From Laccaria trichodermophora (Eukaryota; Basidiomycota; Agaricomycetes; Agaricales; Hydnangiaceae), in the NCBI GenBank assembly GCA_018417955.1, contig JACTVC010000024.1, positions 248,001 through 312,000 of the forward strand: a DNA stretch of 64,000 nt, in the 5' to 3' direction. A program made the translations under genes and the position numbers. Positions 36,525 to 47,358 of this stretch are shown one piece after another. The notes beneath the pieces are model-generated. The model was not told where the DNA came from. It saw nothing but the letters and a program-made list of their open reading frames with translations, and ran no database searches. The number at the start of each line of letters is the position of its first letter. Position 1 is the first letter of the stretch.

Positions 36525-36838
36525 AATGAAGTGTTCCATGCATCTGCAGACACCTATACACAATATTGGAACAATAGCTTTGGAACTATTGACCCTCACA
36601 ACACATTCAAAATTAGTCGAAAACAAATTTGGCAAGCTTTTGTACAGCATTCTATTAGAGATGTGGCTTCACCTTCAAATACTACATTTGAACTCAACCT
36701 AATATTGCTATTGATGACCTGACTCAACATGCCTTTGCTGTTCTTGGTAAGAATGGTGAAATACCAGGTGCAAGAGAACACACCTGCTCTGATTCTACAA
36801 AACCTTTCAAACAAACAATGCGGGATACAGAGTGCATT
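36525..36838 (+). pseudogene. CxC5-like fragment of the KDZ-associated gene (copy P6), cut by element E3
   Basis: The plus frame encodes FHASADTYTQYWNNSFG and KQIWQAFVQHSIRD, matching FHGSASAFSEYWNNTYG and AHVWQAFVQQSVRT of the intact gene. A 1-nt loss near 36697 shifts the frame, after which FAVLGKNGEIPGAREHTC matches FSLLGEDGIIRASEGHAC. Homology ends exactly at the E3 insertion point (36838). Upstream (36075-36520) I see no assignable sequence. Confidence 0.75.
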
Positions 36839-37207
36839 GAGGTCTTTACCTTCCCCGGTATAATCCATATGGAATCCATGTGGAATCCATGGAATCCATG
36901 GAGAATTCCATATGGAATCCATGGAATCAATGTTGGCTGAGGACACAGCCAGTTTCTGATTCCATGGACATCATGGATTCCATATGGAATGATGCTGGAA
37001 TGGTCATGGAATGATTAATTCCATATGGACTCCAACACCATTCCATATGGATTCCATTGGATTCCATATGGAATGCAGGTATATCCACATGTATTCCATG
37101 GAGCAGTCCATATGGATTCCATGGAGCAGTCCAGATGGATTCCATGGAAGGAATTATACCATTAGAATACAGTGCCCTTACTATATTTAAGTAAATAAAA
37201 AAAATTA

Positions 37208-37275
37208 CATGTCAAGGAATTGAACTCTCAACCTCATGAATATAAGCAGCGCTCAAGCCAACTGAGCCATGAAGG
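37208..37275 (-). other. tRNA-like segment with consensus A and B boxes
   Basis: On the minus strand TGGCTCAGTTGG (box A) is followed about 44 nt later by GTTCAATTCC (box B), both matching the pol III consensus. The D arm GCTC/GAGC is intact. The anticodon, T and acceptor arms do not pair well, so this is a tRNA-derived promoter rather than a tRNA gene. Confidence 0.5.
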
Positions 37276-37538
37276 CATTATTATATGAGAAACGAAAGCT
37301 CTCTATATACCACTTTCGAGCACGTGCCGCATCAAACATGACAGCTGTGGCTGAAGCGTTGCCACGTCGTTCCATTCCTTCCCACTACCACCACCACCAC
37401 CATTCCAAATCACGACTGCCTGCGACATCGACAACAACAACAACGATGACGCTGACGCTGACAACGCATGACGAGGGCCCAGCCCAGGTGAGTGGGAACA
37501 ACCACCCCACCCTCTCCTTTTTGACACAAAACCACAGG

Positions 37539-37592
37539 TGCCACGTCACGATGTGGCAACTAGACGGTGAACGACGACATCAGTCGTCGTTC
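37539..37592 (+). other. double-hairpin module in E3
   Basis: Stem TGCCACGTC with GATGTGGCA (37539-37558), then a 10-bp perfect stem GAACGACGAC with GTCGTCGTTC (37569-37592). Confidence 0.75.
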
Positions 37593-38839
37593 GCTGTATC
37601 TGCACGGTCACGAGAAACCACCACCACACCACACCAACGTCAACAACCGCCCACCACCACGACTGCCCACCAACGAAGACCAATGCCCACGAAAACGATG
37701 GCCCACAGACGTCCAGCGACCCCAAACGATGTCCACCACCCATGAACAACACCCACCGCCCACAAACAACATCCCCCACCCACGAAAACGACGTCCACCG
37801 CCCACCACCCACGAAAAACGTCCACCGCCCACGACGACAACCTCCCCCACCCACGAAACGATGTCCCCTGCCCACTGAAAATGTCCCCTGCCCACCGAAA
37901 ATGTCCCCCACCCACAAAACCACATCCGACGCCCACAAAACCACATCCGACGCCCACAAAACAATGTCCGACACCCACAAAACAATGTCCAACACCCACA
38001 AAACAACGTCCAACGCCCACAAAACAATGTCCGACAACATCCACCGCCCACGAAAAATGGACACCGCCCACGACGACAACGACAACCACCCACAAAACAA
38101 CGTCTGCCGCCCACCGAAAACGTCCATCGCCCACAAAGAACGTGTACCACCCATGAAACAATGTCCCCCGCCCACCGAAAATGTCCGCCACCCATCCACA
38201 AACACAGTGACGAGCCCAGGTAAGCCCCTCCCCCCTCCCTCCATCATTATTCCACATCACACCCTCCCCCATTGCTCCTCCACTCTCCACCTTTCCTTCC
38301 CCCTACATAACTCCCCACCTCCATCACTCTCCACCCCTCCCCTCCCTCATTCTCCACAACTCCCTCTCTCCACAACTCCCACTCCCCTCCATCACTTCCC
38401 CCTCCCTTAATCACTATATATCTATACCTCTCCCTCCCCCTCCCGTTAATATTATATGTAGTAAAATAAAGTTATGTAGTCTTATTCAATACATCTTAGT
38501 TTTCTTCATTTATTAGTGTTTAAGTTGGAACTTTACAGATTAAGTCTGGACTTGTGATTCTATGGTGGAACTGGGACTTATTTCATCTGAATTCTGTATG
38601 GAAAAAGTATGGATTCCATCTGAAAGAAGTATGGAGTCCATCAGGTATTCCATGGAATCCATCTCCAGAAAGCATGGAGTCCATCAGCCATTCCATGGAA
38701 TCCATCTCCAGAAAGTATGGAGTCCATCAGCCATTCCATGGAATCCATCTGGAATTCCTGGAATCCACCCCCCTTCCATGGATTCCATATGGATTAAGCC
38801 GGGGAGGGTAAAGTACAGAGTGCATTCCAGGTACACAAA

Positions 38840-39347
38840 TATTATACCATGGTATGCACCCTCGTACCATACCATATACTCCACTCTCATACACTCATTT
38901 CTACCATGTTATTTAAGGTTTGAGGTGCTGTTCTCAGGATCTGGTGTGAATTTCTATCTATATATGGAAGGTATGGCTATGCTAAAATGAAGAAGAGATT
39001 GATGGGATAGATGCTTAAATATTCCAGGAACCATAATCTATTTTTATTTATGCAGAGGAAAGCAGAAAACCCTCATCTCAAAGTTTGTTTACATATATTA
39101 ACCAATAGCTTTGATTGAAGTGAGGCTAAAATTTTGTAGTGTCCACTTTGATGTGTGCACTCTTTCCTAATTGGGAAGAGTGTTACACTTTTTTCTGCCA
39201 CATATAAGGTCAGGAACAGTGTTCATTTAGGTTGGGAACTGTTTCCCATGCTCTTTGGGCACTTCAGTCACCCATTTTTGGGTACCTATGATGTACATCA
39301 ATTCCTTGATTTAGGGTACCTTGGAGGTACCCATTCTGGGGTGGTAT
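38840..39347 (+). repeat. composite of dispersed repeats (ATACC cluster, 154-bp unit, GGTACC block)
   Basis: 38845-38890 has ATACCATGGTAT words. 39024-39166 matches 9466-9612. 39155-39262 is one 154-bp unit, fused within GCTCTTTGGGC to the CACTTCAGTCACCC block that also begins 8375 and 40725. This looks like a deletion-derived chimera. Confidence 0.7.
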
Positions 39348-39493
39348 CAAAATCATAGTCTAGCCCTGCAGGACTCTGTGGGGGACTGATGAGCACTGAA
39401 CCTCCTTCTCAGAGAGAATATGTTGTTGTTCTTTCGAATTTTATGTGAATGTTGTAAGGATTGGGAAAACATGGGGGAGAGTTGAGTATAGCA
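39348..39493 (+). repeat. permuted duplicate of two pieces of the adjacent arm
   Basis: 39348-39419 copies 39990-40061. 39418-39493 copies 39830-39905. The two pieces are joined in reversed order relative to their source, and the first includes the element E4 end plus its flanking TSD sequence. Confidence 0.8.
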
Positions 39494-40444
39494 CTCAAGT
39501 GTGCACAGACAATGATGCCCCACCCATGGACAACAATGCCCACTGTAGACAACAGTGATGACCCCCCACAAATGATGAGCACCTGTGGAGAGAGATGACC
39601 CCCACAAATGGCAACAAGTGCCCACCTCAGCTATGTATGTCTCCCCTCCCTCTCTGTCCCCCCTTCCTGTCTGTCCCACCTGTCTGTCCCCCCTCCCTGT
39701 CTGTACCCCTCTCTGTCTGTACCCTTTCCTCTCTGTCCCCCTCTCTGTCTGTACCCTTCCCCCCCTCCCTCTCTGCTCCCTCTCTGTCCCTCCCCCCCTC
39801 TGTCCCCCCCTTCCCATAACATACTAAAATTATGTTGTTGTTCTTTCGAATTTTATGTGAATGTTGTAAGGATTGGGAAAACATGGGGGAGAGTTGAGTA
39901 TAGCAAGTTACAGGAAGAGTTTGAATATGTTAAATGTTATATTCATCCTGAGGACTTGACAGCAATTTTCTCCTACAACTCAAAATCACCAAAATCATAG
40001 TCTAGCCCTGCAGGACTCTGTGGGGGACTGATGAGCACTGAACCTCCTTCTCAGAGAGAATGATGTCCCTCCTGAAGTATTCAGCAGTGCCCTCTACCTC
40101 ACCCCCACCACACCAAAAACACAACATGCACCCATGAAAAACCACCAGCACCCACCCCCACCTGACAGCATGCTAACATGGAACAGTGATGAGGGCCCAG
40201 CACCACCACCTCTCCCCTCCACTCTCTCCTCCCTTCACTCCCTCCTCCCTTCAACACTCCCTCCCCCCTTTCCCCCCTTGCTCCCTCCTCCCTCCCTTTC
40301 CCTTCCTAATCACCACTCCCTCCCCCTCCATTCCTCCATCCCCCATTCTTTCCTTCCCACCCATTCTTTCTCTTCACCCATTCTTTCCTCCCTCCTTTCT
40401 TTTCCTTCTTCTCCCTCCCCCTCTCTGTAACATAGAATGTAGTT
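39494..40444 (+). repeat. left arm of a 951-bp near-identical inverted duplication
   Basis: Reverse-complement match to 43714-44665. In the parts I compared, the only difference found is one extra G in a homopolymer (six C at about 40273 against seven G in the other arm). The arm includes the CAG-type end of element E4 (to 40040) and its flanking host sequence, so the duplication postdates E4 insertion. Confidence 0.9.
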
Positions 40445-40570
40445 AAACTAATTTATTTAATCAATAAAGTCCAGTCCAGTCCAGTCCAGTTTTGTGCTGG
40501 GAGTCCAGTGGAGTCCAGATTTCTGTACTTTACCCTCCCCAGCTTAATCCAGATGGATTCCATGTAGTCT
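40445..40570 (+). mobile_element. GGACT-type subterminal repeats and CAG-type end
   Basis: GTCCAGTCCAGTCCAGTCCAG (40469-40490) as in E2, then at 40533 a terminus CTGTACTTTACCCTCCCC leading into AGCTTAATCCAGATGG, as at the right end of E3. Truncated remnants of two elements. Confidence 0.5.
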
Positions 40571-41402
40571 AAAAAAGTGGACACTAGTAACTTTTGTAAT
40601 GAAAAAGGCAAAGACTACAAACCAAACTGATATTATGTAATGACTTTCCCAGTTGGGAAATATGTGAACATCATTATGAACAATGACAAAACTAAGCTAG
40701 CCACTAACTCCAGTGGCCCAAAGCACTTCAGTCACCAATTTTTGGGTACCTATGAGGTACATCAATTCCTTGATTTAGGGTACCTTGGAGGTACCCATTC
40801 CGGGGTGGTATATGAGCTCCATACCAATACCATGGTACCATGGAATGGAAAACCCATACCATACCTCACTCATACCAATACCATGTCACCATACCATACC
40901 AATACCATGTCACCATACCATACCATGTCCTGTTATACCATACCAGATGGTATGATGTCACTTCATACCATCATACCAAAGCTGACATAGGGTGTCTGGG
41001 GTCCTTTTCCAAAATATATAAATTATTTCTGCAGGCTGCAATACTGGTCCATTGGGTGCCATTTTTTGTGGGGTGGTTCTCCAGGTTTTTCCTGAGATAT
41101 TAGGCTACAAATTGAGGCCAGATAGTCCAAACCATCTATTGAAAATGAGTTTAAATAAGCTTTATCCCAGCTTTCACATGCACCCAAAGCCATTTAATGA
41201 TACATATCTTTCCCAATCCTGTCTATTAGAACAATATTCATCCAAATCAAACAAAACCACATCTATTGTGATGAAGTGGTCATAGAGAAGAAAAGAAAAG
41301 TGGAAAGGCTTTCAGGTTTTTGCTAATATTTCCAATTCCAAGTGGAGGCCAGATAGTCAACTCCAACCTTTAAAAATCAGTTCAATTGACGGTTTTTTAT
41401 GG
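40571..41402 (+). repeat. dispersed repeat, copy 2 (partner of 8375-9040)
   Basis: 40571-40660 is a TTTTGTAGTGTC-family arm with ATGTAATGACTTTCC, followed by an inverted partial 154-bp unit, then 40725-41402, which matches 8375-9040, including GGTACC palindromes and the ATACC cluster (40810-40980). Confidence 0.8.
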
Positions 41403-41828
41403 CTTTTCAGTGTGGTGAGTGCCATAAAACATGTACCGTTTACACAATCTTACTATGATTTGGCCTCTTGCATTCAGATGCCCCTAACCTCTGCTTACCC
41501 AGGTCCTTTGAGCATGCTCATCATGGTGATGAGATCTTGGTACTAGCTGATCGTTTCGGTGAGTATTAGTCAAATGTATGCACTCCAATTTCTGATTGAC
41601 AGGCTTCCCCTTGTTTTAGGTGTTCAGATTGAGTATCTACCACCATACTCCCCCGATTTGAACCCAATTGAAGAGGCTTTCTCGAAGATCAAAGCGTTTA
41701 TCCATCGAAACGGTGATGTTTTTCTGTTGGCAGAAAACGCAGCCATATTTTATGACATGTATGTTGTGTTGGATGTCATTACTTCAGAGGATGCAATAGG
41801 GTACTTTATTCATGCAGGTTATTTCTAG
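41403..41828 (+). pseudogene. Tc1/mariner-type (DDE_3) transposase C-terminus
   Basis: An exon ending HHGDEILVLADRFG (to about 41557) is joined by a GT-AG intron to VQIEYLPPYSPDLNPIEEAF (from about 41620) and ends at TAG 41828. The PPYSPDLNPIEEAF motif with its Glu is the third catalytic element of the Tc1/IS630 DDE family. The segment that should hold the second Asp (LVMDNA-type, before HHGDEI) is missing. YPGP is joined almost directly to the HAHHG block, so a short deletion removed the catalytic Asp. The N-terminal part is absent. Base composition is more coding-like than in the neighbouring repeats. Confidence 0.8.
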
Positions 41829-41927
41829 TCTACAAATACATACAGCTGCAGAGAATTGGAAAGCGAAGAAAGCTATCAACGATTGAATAGTGAAACGATA
41901 TCATGAGCATGATTGAGAAGTAAGCGT

Positions 41928-43526
41928 CTAGTTAGGCCAATGAATACCTGCGGCCTCCTGTAAGACGGCTATCTCGCTGCGTTTGAGGCCCATGTCACGC
42001 AGTTCCTGCAGAGAAATCAAACGAAGTTGGTTCGAGCTTGTGAATCCTTCACCTTGAAGCATGTTGCGGATGTTATCGGAAAATTCAAAACAAAGCGCAA
42101 ACTCATTGAGTGGTATAGCAGGTTGAGCTGCGGCATGCACAGGAACAAGGAGAGGGTTATCGGATATAGTTTGAATGATGGGCAAAGCAGGTGCAAGTGG
42201 GGCAGCGGCAGGTGCAAGTGGAGTGGCGGCGGCAGCAGCAGCAGCTGGCTGAAACAGCTTTGACATGTCAGGGACATGAATATGGATGTTCGGGGACGTA
42301 GGAAGAGCTGCCAAGGCCTTTTGAGCAGCTGCACATCACTGTAGTAATGACGTCTGCGATGCCTCCTCGCCACCAGGCCTTGCAGCATTCACAGTGTCGA
42401 ACTTGTGGTGAAGAGGTGGCCTGGTTTGTGTTGCATGATCAGGACCTTGTTGCTAATGCCTAGCATGAGTAATGAAATAAATTGAAAAAGAAATGAATGC
42501 CTTACAATGGCCAAAGCCCATATTCTGAAATGGTCATGACCCAGAGCAAAATGGGCACCGTCCACGGGATTGATGTAGCAGTGCAAGCCTTTGTTCTTGC
42601 ACCCAGCTGCGTTGCACATCCACTTCTCCTGTAGAGCGCCAATCTCGCGTGAGACGGCTGCATTTCCGGGGAGGTCCTTTGGATCCTGTAAGCCAAGGAG
42701 ATGTTAGCTCAACAAACGATGTGAAAAACAAAAGGAACCATACCAGTTTCTTCTTCTTGCCATCCTTCTGCTGCTTTTTCTTTTTCTTCTTCTTTCCGCC
42801 GTCGGAATCACTGTCGCTGCTGCTGTCTGTGTTGTTTTCCTTATTGGAGTCATCCTCATGACGGCGCTAGAGGTGGGGAGAACACACAAGGATTTAGTAG
42901 GTCTTATAACGACGGTGAATGAATAGTTAGCGTACCTTTTTAGACTGTGGCTTGGGCTCTATGGTAAGGTTCACAGTGGGGTCCTTGCCTTTGGAAGCGC
43001 GCTCAACCATAAACTTGTAAGAATCCTCGTTGGTGAGCTCAGTCGGCTTTGTGTGGACTCGGGGCACTGAAAAGCTGAAAGTGTAGTTGTCAAAATCAAT
43101 GGTTGTTGGTTTCAAGATGCCATCAATCTTCACAAGGAGCTGGGCCTTGACTGTATCCCAGGGCTTCGTAGACTCGAGCTGCAGGAAAGTGTTCTTCGCA
43201 GTGCCGCGCTTGCCAGCTTCTTTCTTCATCTGAGCAGCTGTGTAGATGGAGATCGTGTATGTGATCTTGATGATATCTGGCGCCGTATTTCCAGTGCCCT
43301 CAACAGCAGCAACTGTTTGACAACCGCTCTGGTTCAGCCAAAGTGGAATGTAGAGGGTTTACGCACTGTTTTTCTTCCCTGGCCCCCTTTTTCTTTTTGG
43401 TGGTGCAGCCACCTTTTCAACGTCCTCTCTCGCAACACCATACTCCCTCTCAAACTCGGCTTCGTCTTCTGCAGTCACAGGACCAATGATATGATCAAGG
43501 ATGGCATTAGCTACAGTAGTAGGCAT
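41928..43526 (-). CDS. five-exon gene with Cys/His cluster and C-terminal SAM-like segment, one internal stop
   Basis: The minus-strand model has exons 43526-43367, 43312-42936, 42866-42744, 42685-42506 and 42452-41928. All junctions are GT-AG and phases agree, giving 454 codons. Features in order: an acidic N-terminus and a PPKRKRGPGKK nuclear-type basic patch; a 125-residue domain beginning AAVEGTGNTAPDIIKITY; a Ser/Asp-rich then Lys-rich linker; a cluster CNAAGCKNKGLHC with GAHFALGHDHFRIWALAI (possible zinc-binding); an Ala/Pro-rich stretch; and a terminal helix set LQGEGFTSSNQLRLISLQEL that resembles a SAM-type domain. One in-frame TGA (42336-42338) lies in the last exon in place of what could be CGA. 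Family and function not recognised. It could be a host gene or a passenger of a mobile element. Confidence 0.6.
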
Positions 43527-43713
43527 ATTACAGGAAGGTAGGAGACACTGAACTGCTACCAGGGCAAGATTGCCACAGGCAGAGACGACGGTAGACCGTA
43601 GGCGCAGAACGCACAACCAAATTTGAGCCAAATTTGCCCCAAGGAGCAAATTTGATCAATTTCTCACACTTTCAAAATGATGCAGTAGTGCCAACCTTTA
43701 TGAAAACAGCTGT

Positions 43714-44665
43714 AACTACATTCTATGTTACAGAGAGGGGGAGGGAGAAGAAGGAAAAGAAAGGAGGGAGGAAAGAATGGGTGAAGAGAAAGAATGGGTG
43801 GGAAGGAAAGAATGGGGGATGGAGGAATGGAGGGGGAGGGAGTGGTGATTAGGAAGGGAAAGGGAGGGAGGAGGGAGCAAGGGGGGGAAAGGGGGGAGGG
43901 AGTGTTGAAGGGAGGAGGGAGTGAAGGGAGGAGAGAGTGGAGGGGAGAGGTGGTGGTGCTGGGCCCTCATCACTGTTCCATGTTAGCATGCTGTCAGGTG
44001 GGGGTGGGTGCTGGTGGTTTTTCATGGGTGCATGTTGTGTTTTTGGTGTGGTGGGGGTGAGGTAGAGGGCACTGCTGAATACTTCAGGAGGGACATCATT
44101 CTCTCTGAGAAGGAGGTTCAGTGCTCATCAGTCCCCCACAGAGTCCTGCAGGGCTAGACTATGATTTTGGTGATTTTGAGTTGTAGGAGAAAATTGCTGT
44201 CAAGTCCTCAGGATGAATATAACATTTAACATATTCAAACTCTTCCTGTAACTTGCTATACTCAACTCTCCCCCATGTTTTCCCAATCCTTACAACATTC
44301 ACATAAAATTCGAAAGAACAACAACATAATTTTAGTATGTTATGGGAAGGGGGGGACAGAGGGGGGGAGGGACAGAGAGGGAGCAGAGAGGGAGGGGGGG
44401 AAGGGTACAGACAGAGAGGGGGACAGAGAGGAAAGGGTACAGACAGAGAGGGGTACAGACAGGGAGGGGGGACAGACAGGTGGGACAGACAGGAAGGGGG
44501 GACAGAGAGGGAGGGGAGACATACATAGCTGAGGTGGGCACTTGTTGCCATTTGTGGGGGTCATCTCTCTCCACAGGTGCTCATCATTTGTGGGGGGTCA
44601 TCACTGTTGTCTACAGTGGGCATTGTTGTCCATGGGTGGGGCATCATTGTCTGTGCACACTTGAG
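43714..44665 (-). repeat. right arm of the 951-bp inverted duplication
   Basis: Reverse complement of 39494-40444. It contains the boundary of element E4 at 44119. The two arms enclose about 3.3 kb holding the Tc1 fragment and the SAM-like gene. Confidence 0.9.
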
Positions 44666-45339
44666 GGTACTGGTGGTTGTGGGTGCTTGTTCCACACTGC
44701 GTTGTGCTGCATGGCACTGAGTTGTTTGTTGATGGAGTGGGTGGTGGGTTGTTGTTGGTGAGTTTCCCTGAATTGGTTGTCTGTGGGTGGTGGGGCTTGT
44801 GTGTGGGTGTTGTTGTCCATCAATGGTGTAAAATCACCATCAACGTGGCATGCATGCCACGTCATGGGTCATTGTCGTCTGTGGGCACCCAATGTCTCCT
44901 GCCTTGTGGGCAGTCATGCTCATCCATGGGTGGTCTCCAGGTGTGTTGTGGGGTTGTAAGCAGTCATGGTTGTGGTGCTCATCAATGTTGTTGTTGTTGT
45001 GGTGATTGATGTTGTTGTGGTGGTTGATATTGTTGTGGTGGTTGTGGTTGAGTGTTGTGTTGTGTCACATATGAAAACCTTGATCAACAAACTGTGCACA
45101 GGATGTGCCCAAGCACATGTCCATGGGTCATGTGACTCATCACATGCATCAATCCTGGGACTAGTCCTGTCTGAAAATCCTCAGGACTGTCTCCAGTCCT
45201 CAATAATGGACCCCCACAGGACTGAAAAAATTGGCTGGTACATCAGCCAATACTCAGTCCTGGGACTGTGCAGAAATCTTCAGGAATCCTCAGGAATCCT
45301 GCAGGAATCTGTGGGGGACAATAAACACCTCAGGAGGTT
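44111..45339 (-). mobile_element. complete non-autonomous element E4 with 8-bp TSD AGGAGGTT
   Basis: The element proper is 44119-45331 (1213 bp), with AGGAGGTT at 44111-44118 and 45332-45339. Ends: left CAGTGCTCATCAGTCCCCC, right (reverse complement) GAGGTGTTTATTGTCCCCC. Subterminal words are GTCCTGCAGGACT and TCCTCAGGAATCC. The core is purine-rich (44340-44520), then GT-rich (44560-45060). A perfect 20-bp palindrome ACGTGGCATGCATGCCACGT lies at 44854-44873. Its right 250 bp match the right end of E6 (57330-57580). Confidence 0.93.
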
Positions 45340-46150
45340 GGCGGATGCACTACCCGCTCAGGGCACAAAGCTGAATTTTGTGGGGCTATGTAAGTTGTTC
45401 ATTGAGTATGCTGTAATCTTCTCAGCAACATATTGAATTGAGAATGCTGAACTCCACTGACCTCATCTGCAGGGGAACTAAATACAGAGTATACCAATGG
45501 TGTTTCAACAACTTTTCACACCATCTGCAAATACTGTCTTCAAATCTTGTATAAAAGGTGAGTATTCTTTTGAAAGATTTCTCAGTGCCCATTATGTTGA
45601 ACTGCTCTCTCTCAGACCAATTCCTTCAACCACCCTTCACTCAGCCTACTATCAGTGAGCCTCATGCTAATAAACTTGACAGGAGTACCTCTTGCTACCC
45701 AGTACAATATACTTTCCTCAAGGGTTTCTCTGAGGCCGGTCCCAGCAAATAACCATTACCGCGCAGCCAGACCATTGGGAAATACTGTCGGAAATGAACC
45801 TTGCGTGCCTGGTACATGTATTCATTGACTCTTACAGTCTTTATGTCATTTGTATCTCAGCTGTGCCTCTACCTGATGGGCATCTCATCAATGTAATGCA
45901 CATGTACACCTCAACGGAACTGACTACTGGTTCCTCCCGAAATGCGAAACCTGCTGCTCCAAAGAAGAAGGCAACAACATTGCTTGGGAATATCGCTCTT
46001 GAAGGCATCACATGTGTAGACTTCATCAAGGCATTCCTCTCCATTCACAACCTTCACACCCAGTTTGCCCCTGGTGTCCACTCTGGTCCTCCATTCAAGC
46101 TCTCATGGACTGGCTCTATGTGCATAATTCATTATTTACTATCATTTATA
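45340..46150 (+). other. unassigned coding-like sequence with conserved-looking peptide block
   Basis: The plus frame 45794-46156 contains KKKATTLLGNIALEGITC and SIHNLHTQFAPGVHSG, separated by about 10 residues, which look like a real conserved domain (exon-like, basic then amphipathic). I cannot name the family. It lies 5' of the pogo remnant and may be a fragment of an unrelated gene. Confidence 0.35.
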
Positions 46151-46189
46151 TTCTGATCAATTTCAAGTGAAGTGGGCACAGAACAACCC

Positions 46190-47358
46190 ACTAAATGCAT
46201 TGTAAGTGTTACCATTTTTTTGTCACTGGATCTCGAGCTGATTTATTTACAAGGCTTGGCTGCCAGAAGAAGGGGTGGACAGATGGTGAGATCAGAGCAG
46301 AGTGGATTAAGATCTTCGACAAGCAAACTGAGAAAAAGTCTCTGGGTAAATATAGATTGCTCCTCATCAATGGCCGCAACTCTCATTATACCATTGAATT
46401 CCTTCTCCATGCATGTCTCAACATGATCATTGTCCCTGCTCATGGAACTCAGGTGTATCAAGGCTTAGATGTTGTCATTTTTTCAGTTCTCAAATGATTC
46501 CTGGCTGAGGCACAAGATACATTACTATGAAATACTGGGGCTTCACTCAACAAAACAAACTTCCTTGAAATCTATGCGACTGCTCACACCCACACCCTTA
46601 CAAAGGAGAACATCCTCCAGGCCTTCGCTAAAACCGCACCAACAGGTGCCATCAAGATTCTGACTGACATGTTCTGTAAGCTTTCAATGGTTGAGGATAA
46701 CAAGATGGAACCTAGTGATGGACCTGAATTAACCTCTGACACATCAAAAACTTCCTCCACGTCGAAGGCATCAAAATTTGAAAGCTGTTGAGGGTTTTTC
46801 CCAAACTGACATTGCACACATCTTCAACACAACACTCACCTTGTCCTCTGACCCCATGTCCCAGACTACTACTCAAATCATCCATTCCCAGTCCACACCA
46901 ACACATCCCCTCTCCATAGAGCCCCAAACAGACAACAAGATCCTTCTCCTGGTGGTGAGGCCCACAATCAGATTCTCCTCAACCATACAATTGAGTTGCA
47001 AGCAAGCAACATCCTAAACGAAGCCTACTGCAGCAAGCTCAAATGGCACCTTGCTCACCAGGAAAACAAGAAGAAGGATAAGGGGAAGGGGACATTGGTT
47101 GGGGATGGCTTACCATGTGTGCTCACTGGTGATGCCTTTTACAAAGTGGTTGTTGAGTTGAAGAAAGCGAAGGTTGCTGAGGAGAGGGATGCTGAGATGA
47201 AGAAGGATGCGAGGGCTGTCTGTGCTGCTGCCTTGAAGGAGTGGCAGGAGGGGGAAGCTGCACAAAAAGCCAAGAAGGAAGTGATGTTGATGGAGTATGA
47301 GCATGCCATCACCTGCTGGGAAAACGTGAAGAAAAGATCAGCAAAGAAGAAGACATGA
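46190..47358 (+). pseudogene. pogo/Tigger-type (DDE_1) transposase remnant
   Basis: The plus frame from 46195 encodes KKGWTDGEIRAEWIKIFDKQ, then RLLLINGRNSHYTIEF (the DG.NSH catalytic block; the usual Asp is Asn here) and a VPAHGTQVYQGLDVVIF block. In-frame TGA codons follow at 46495 and 46528, where this family usually has Arg. The frame continues with ENILQAFAKT, then breaks. 46996-47358 is the Lys/Glu/Ala-rich coiled-coil C-terminus. The region with the first catalytic Asp and the helix-turn-helix DNA-binding part are absent. Inactive. Confidence 0.82.

Larger units (their letters stand above)
36831..38826 (+). mobile_element. complete non-autonomous element E3 with 8-bp TSD AGTGCATT
   Basis: The element proper is 36839-38818 (1980 bp). 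AGTGCATT is at 36831-36838 and 38819-38826. Ends: left GAGGTCTTTACCTTCCCC, right (reverse complement) CTGTACTTTACCCTCCCC. Subterminal repeats are TCCATATGGA and ATTCCATGGAATCC (36865-37145 and 38590-38795). Then come a tRNA-like segment, a double hairpin, a CA-rich core of CCCACAAAACCACATCCGAC units (37610-38215) and a pyrimidine tract (38220-38450). Long frames in the core are low-complexity and not annotated as genes. Confidence 0.93.

Noticed and set aside
37208..37275. Functional tRNA gene
   Set aside because: Pol III boxes are good, but acceptor, anticodon and T arms do not pair. Annotated as tRNA-like only.
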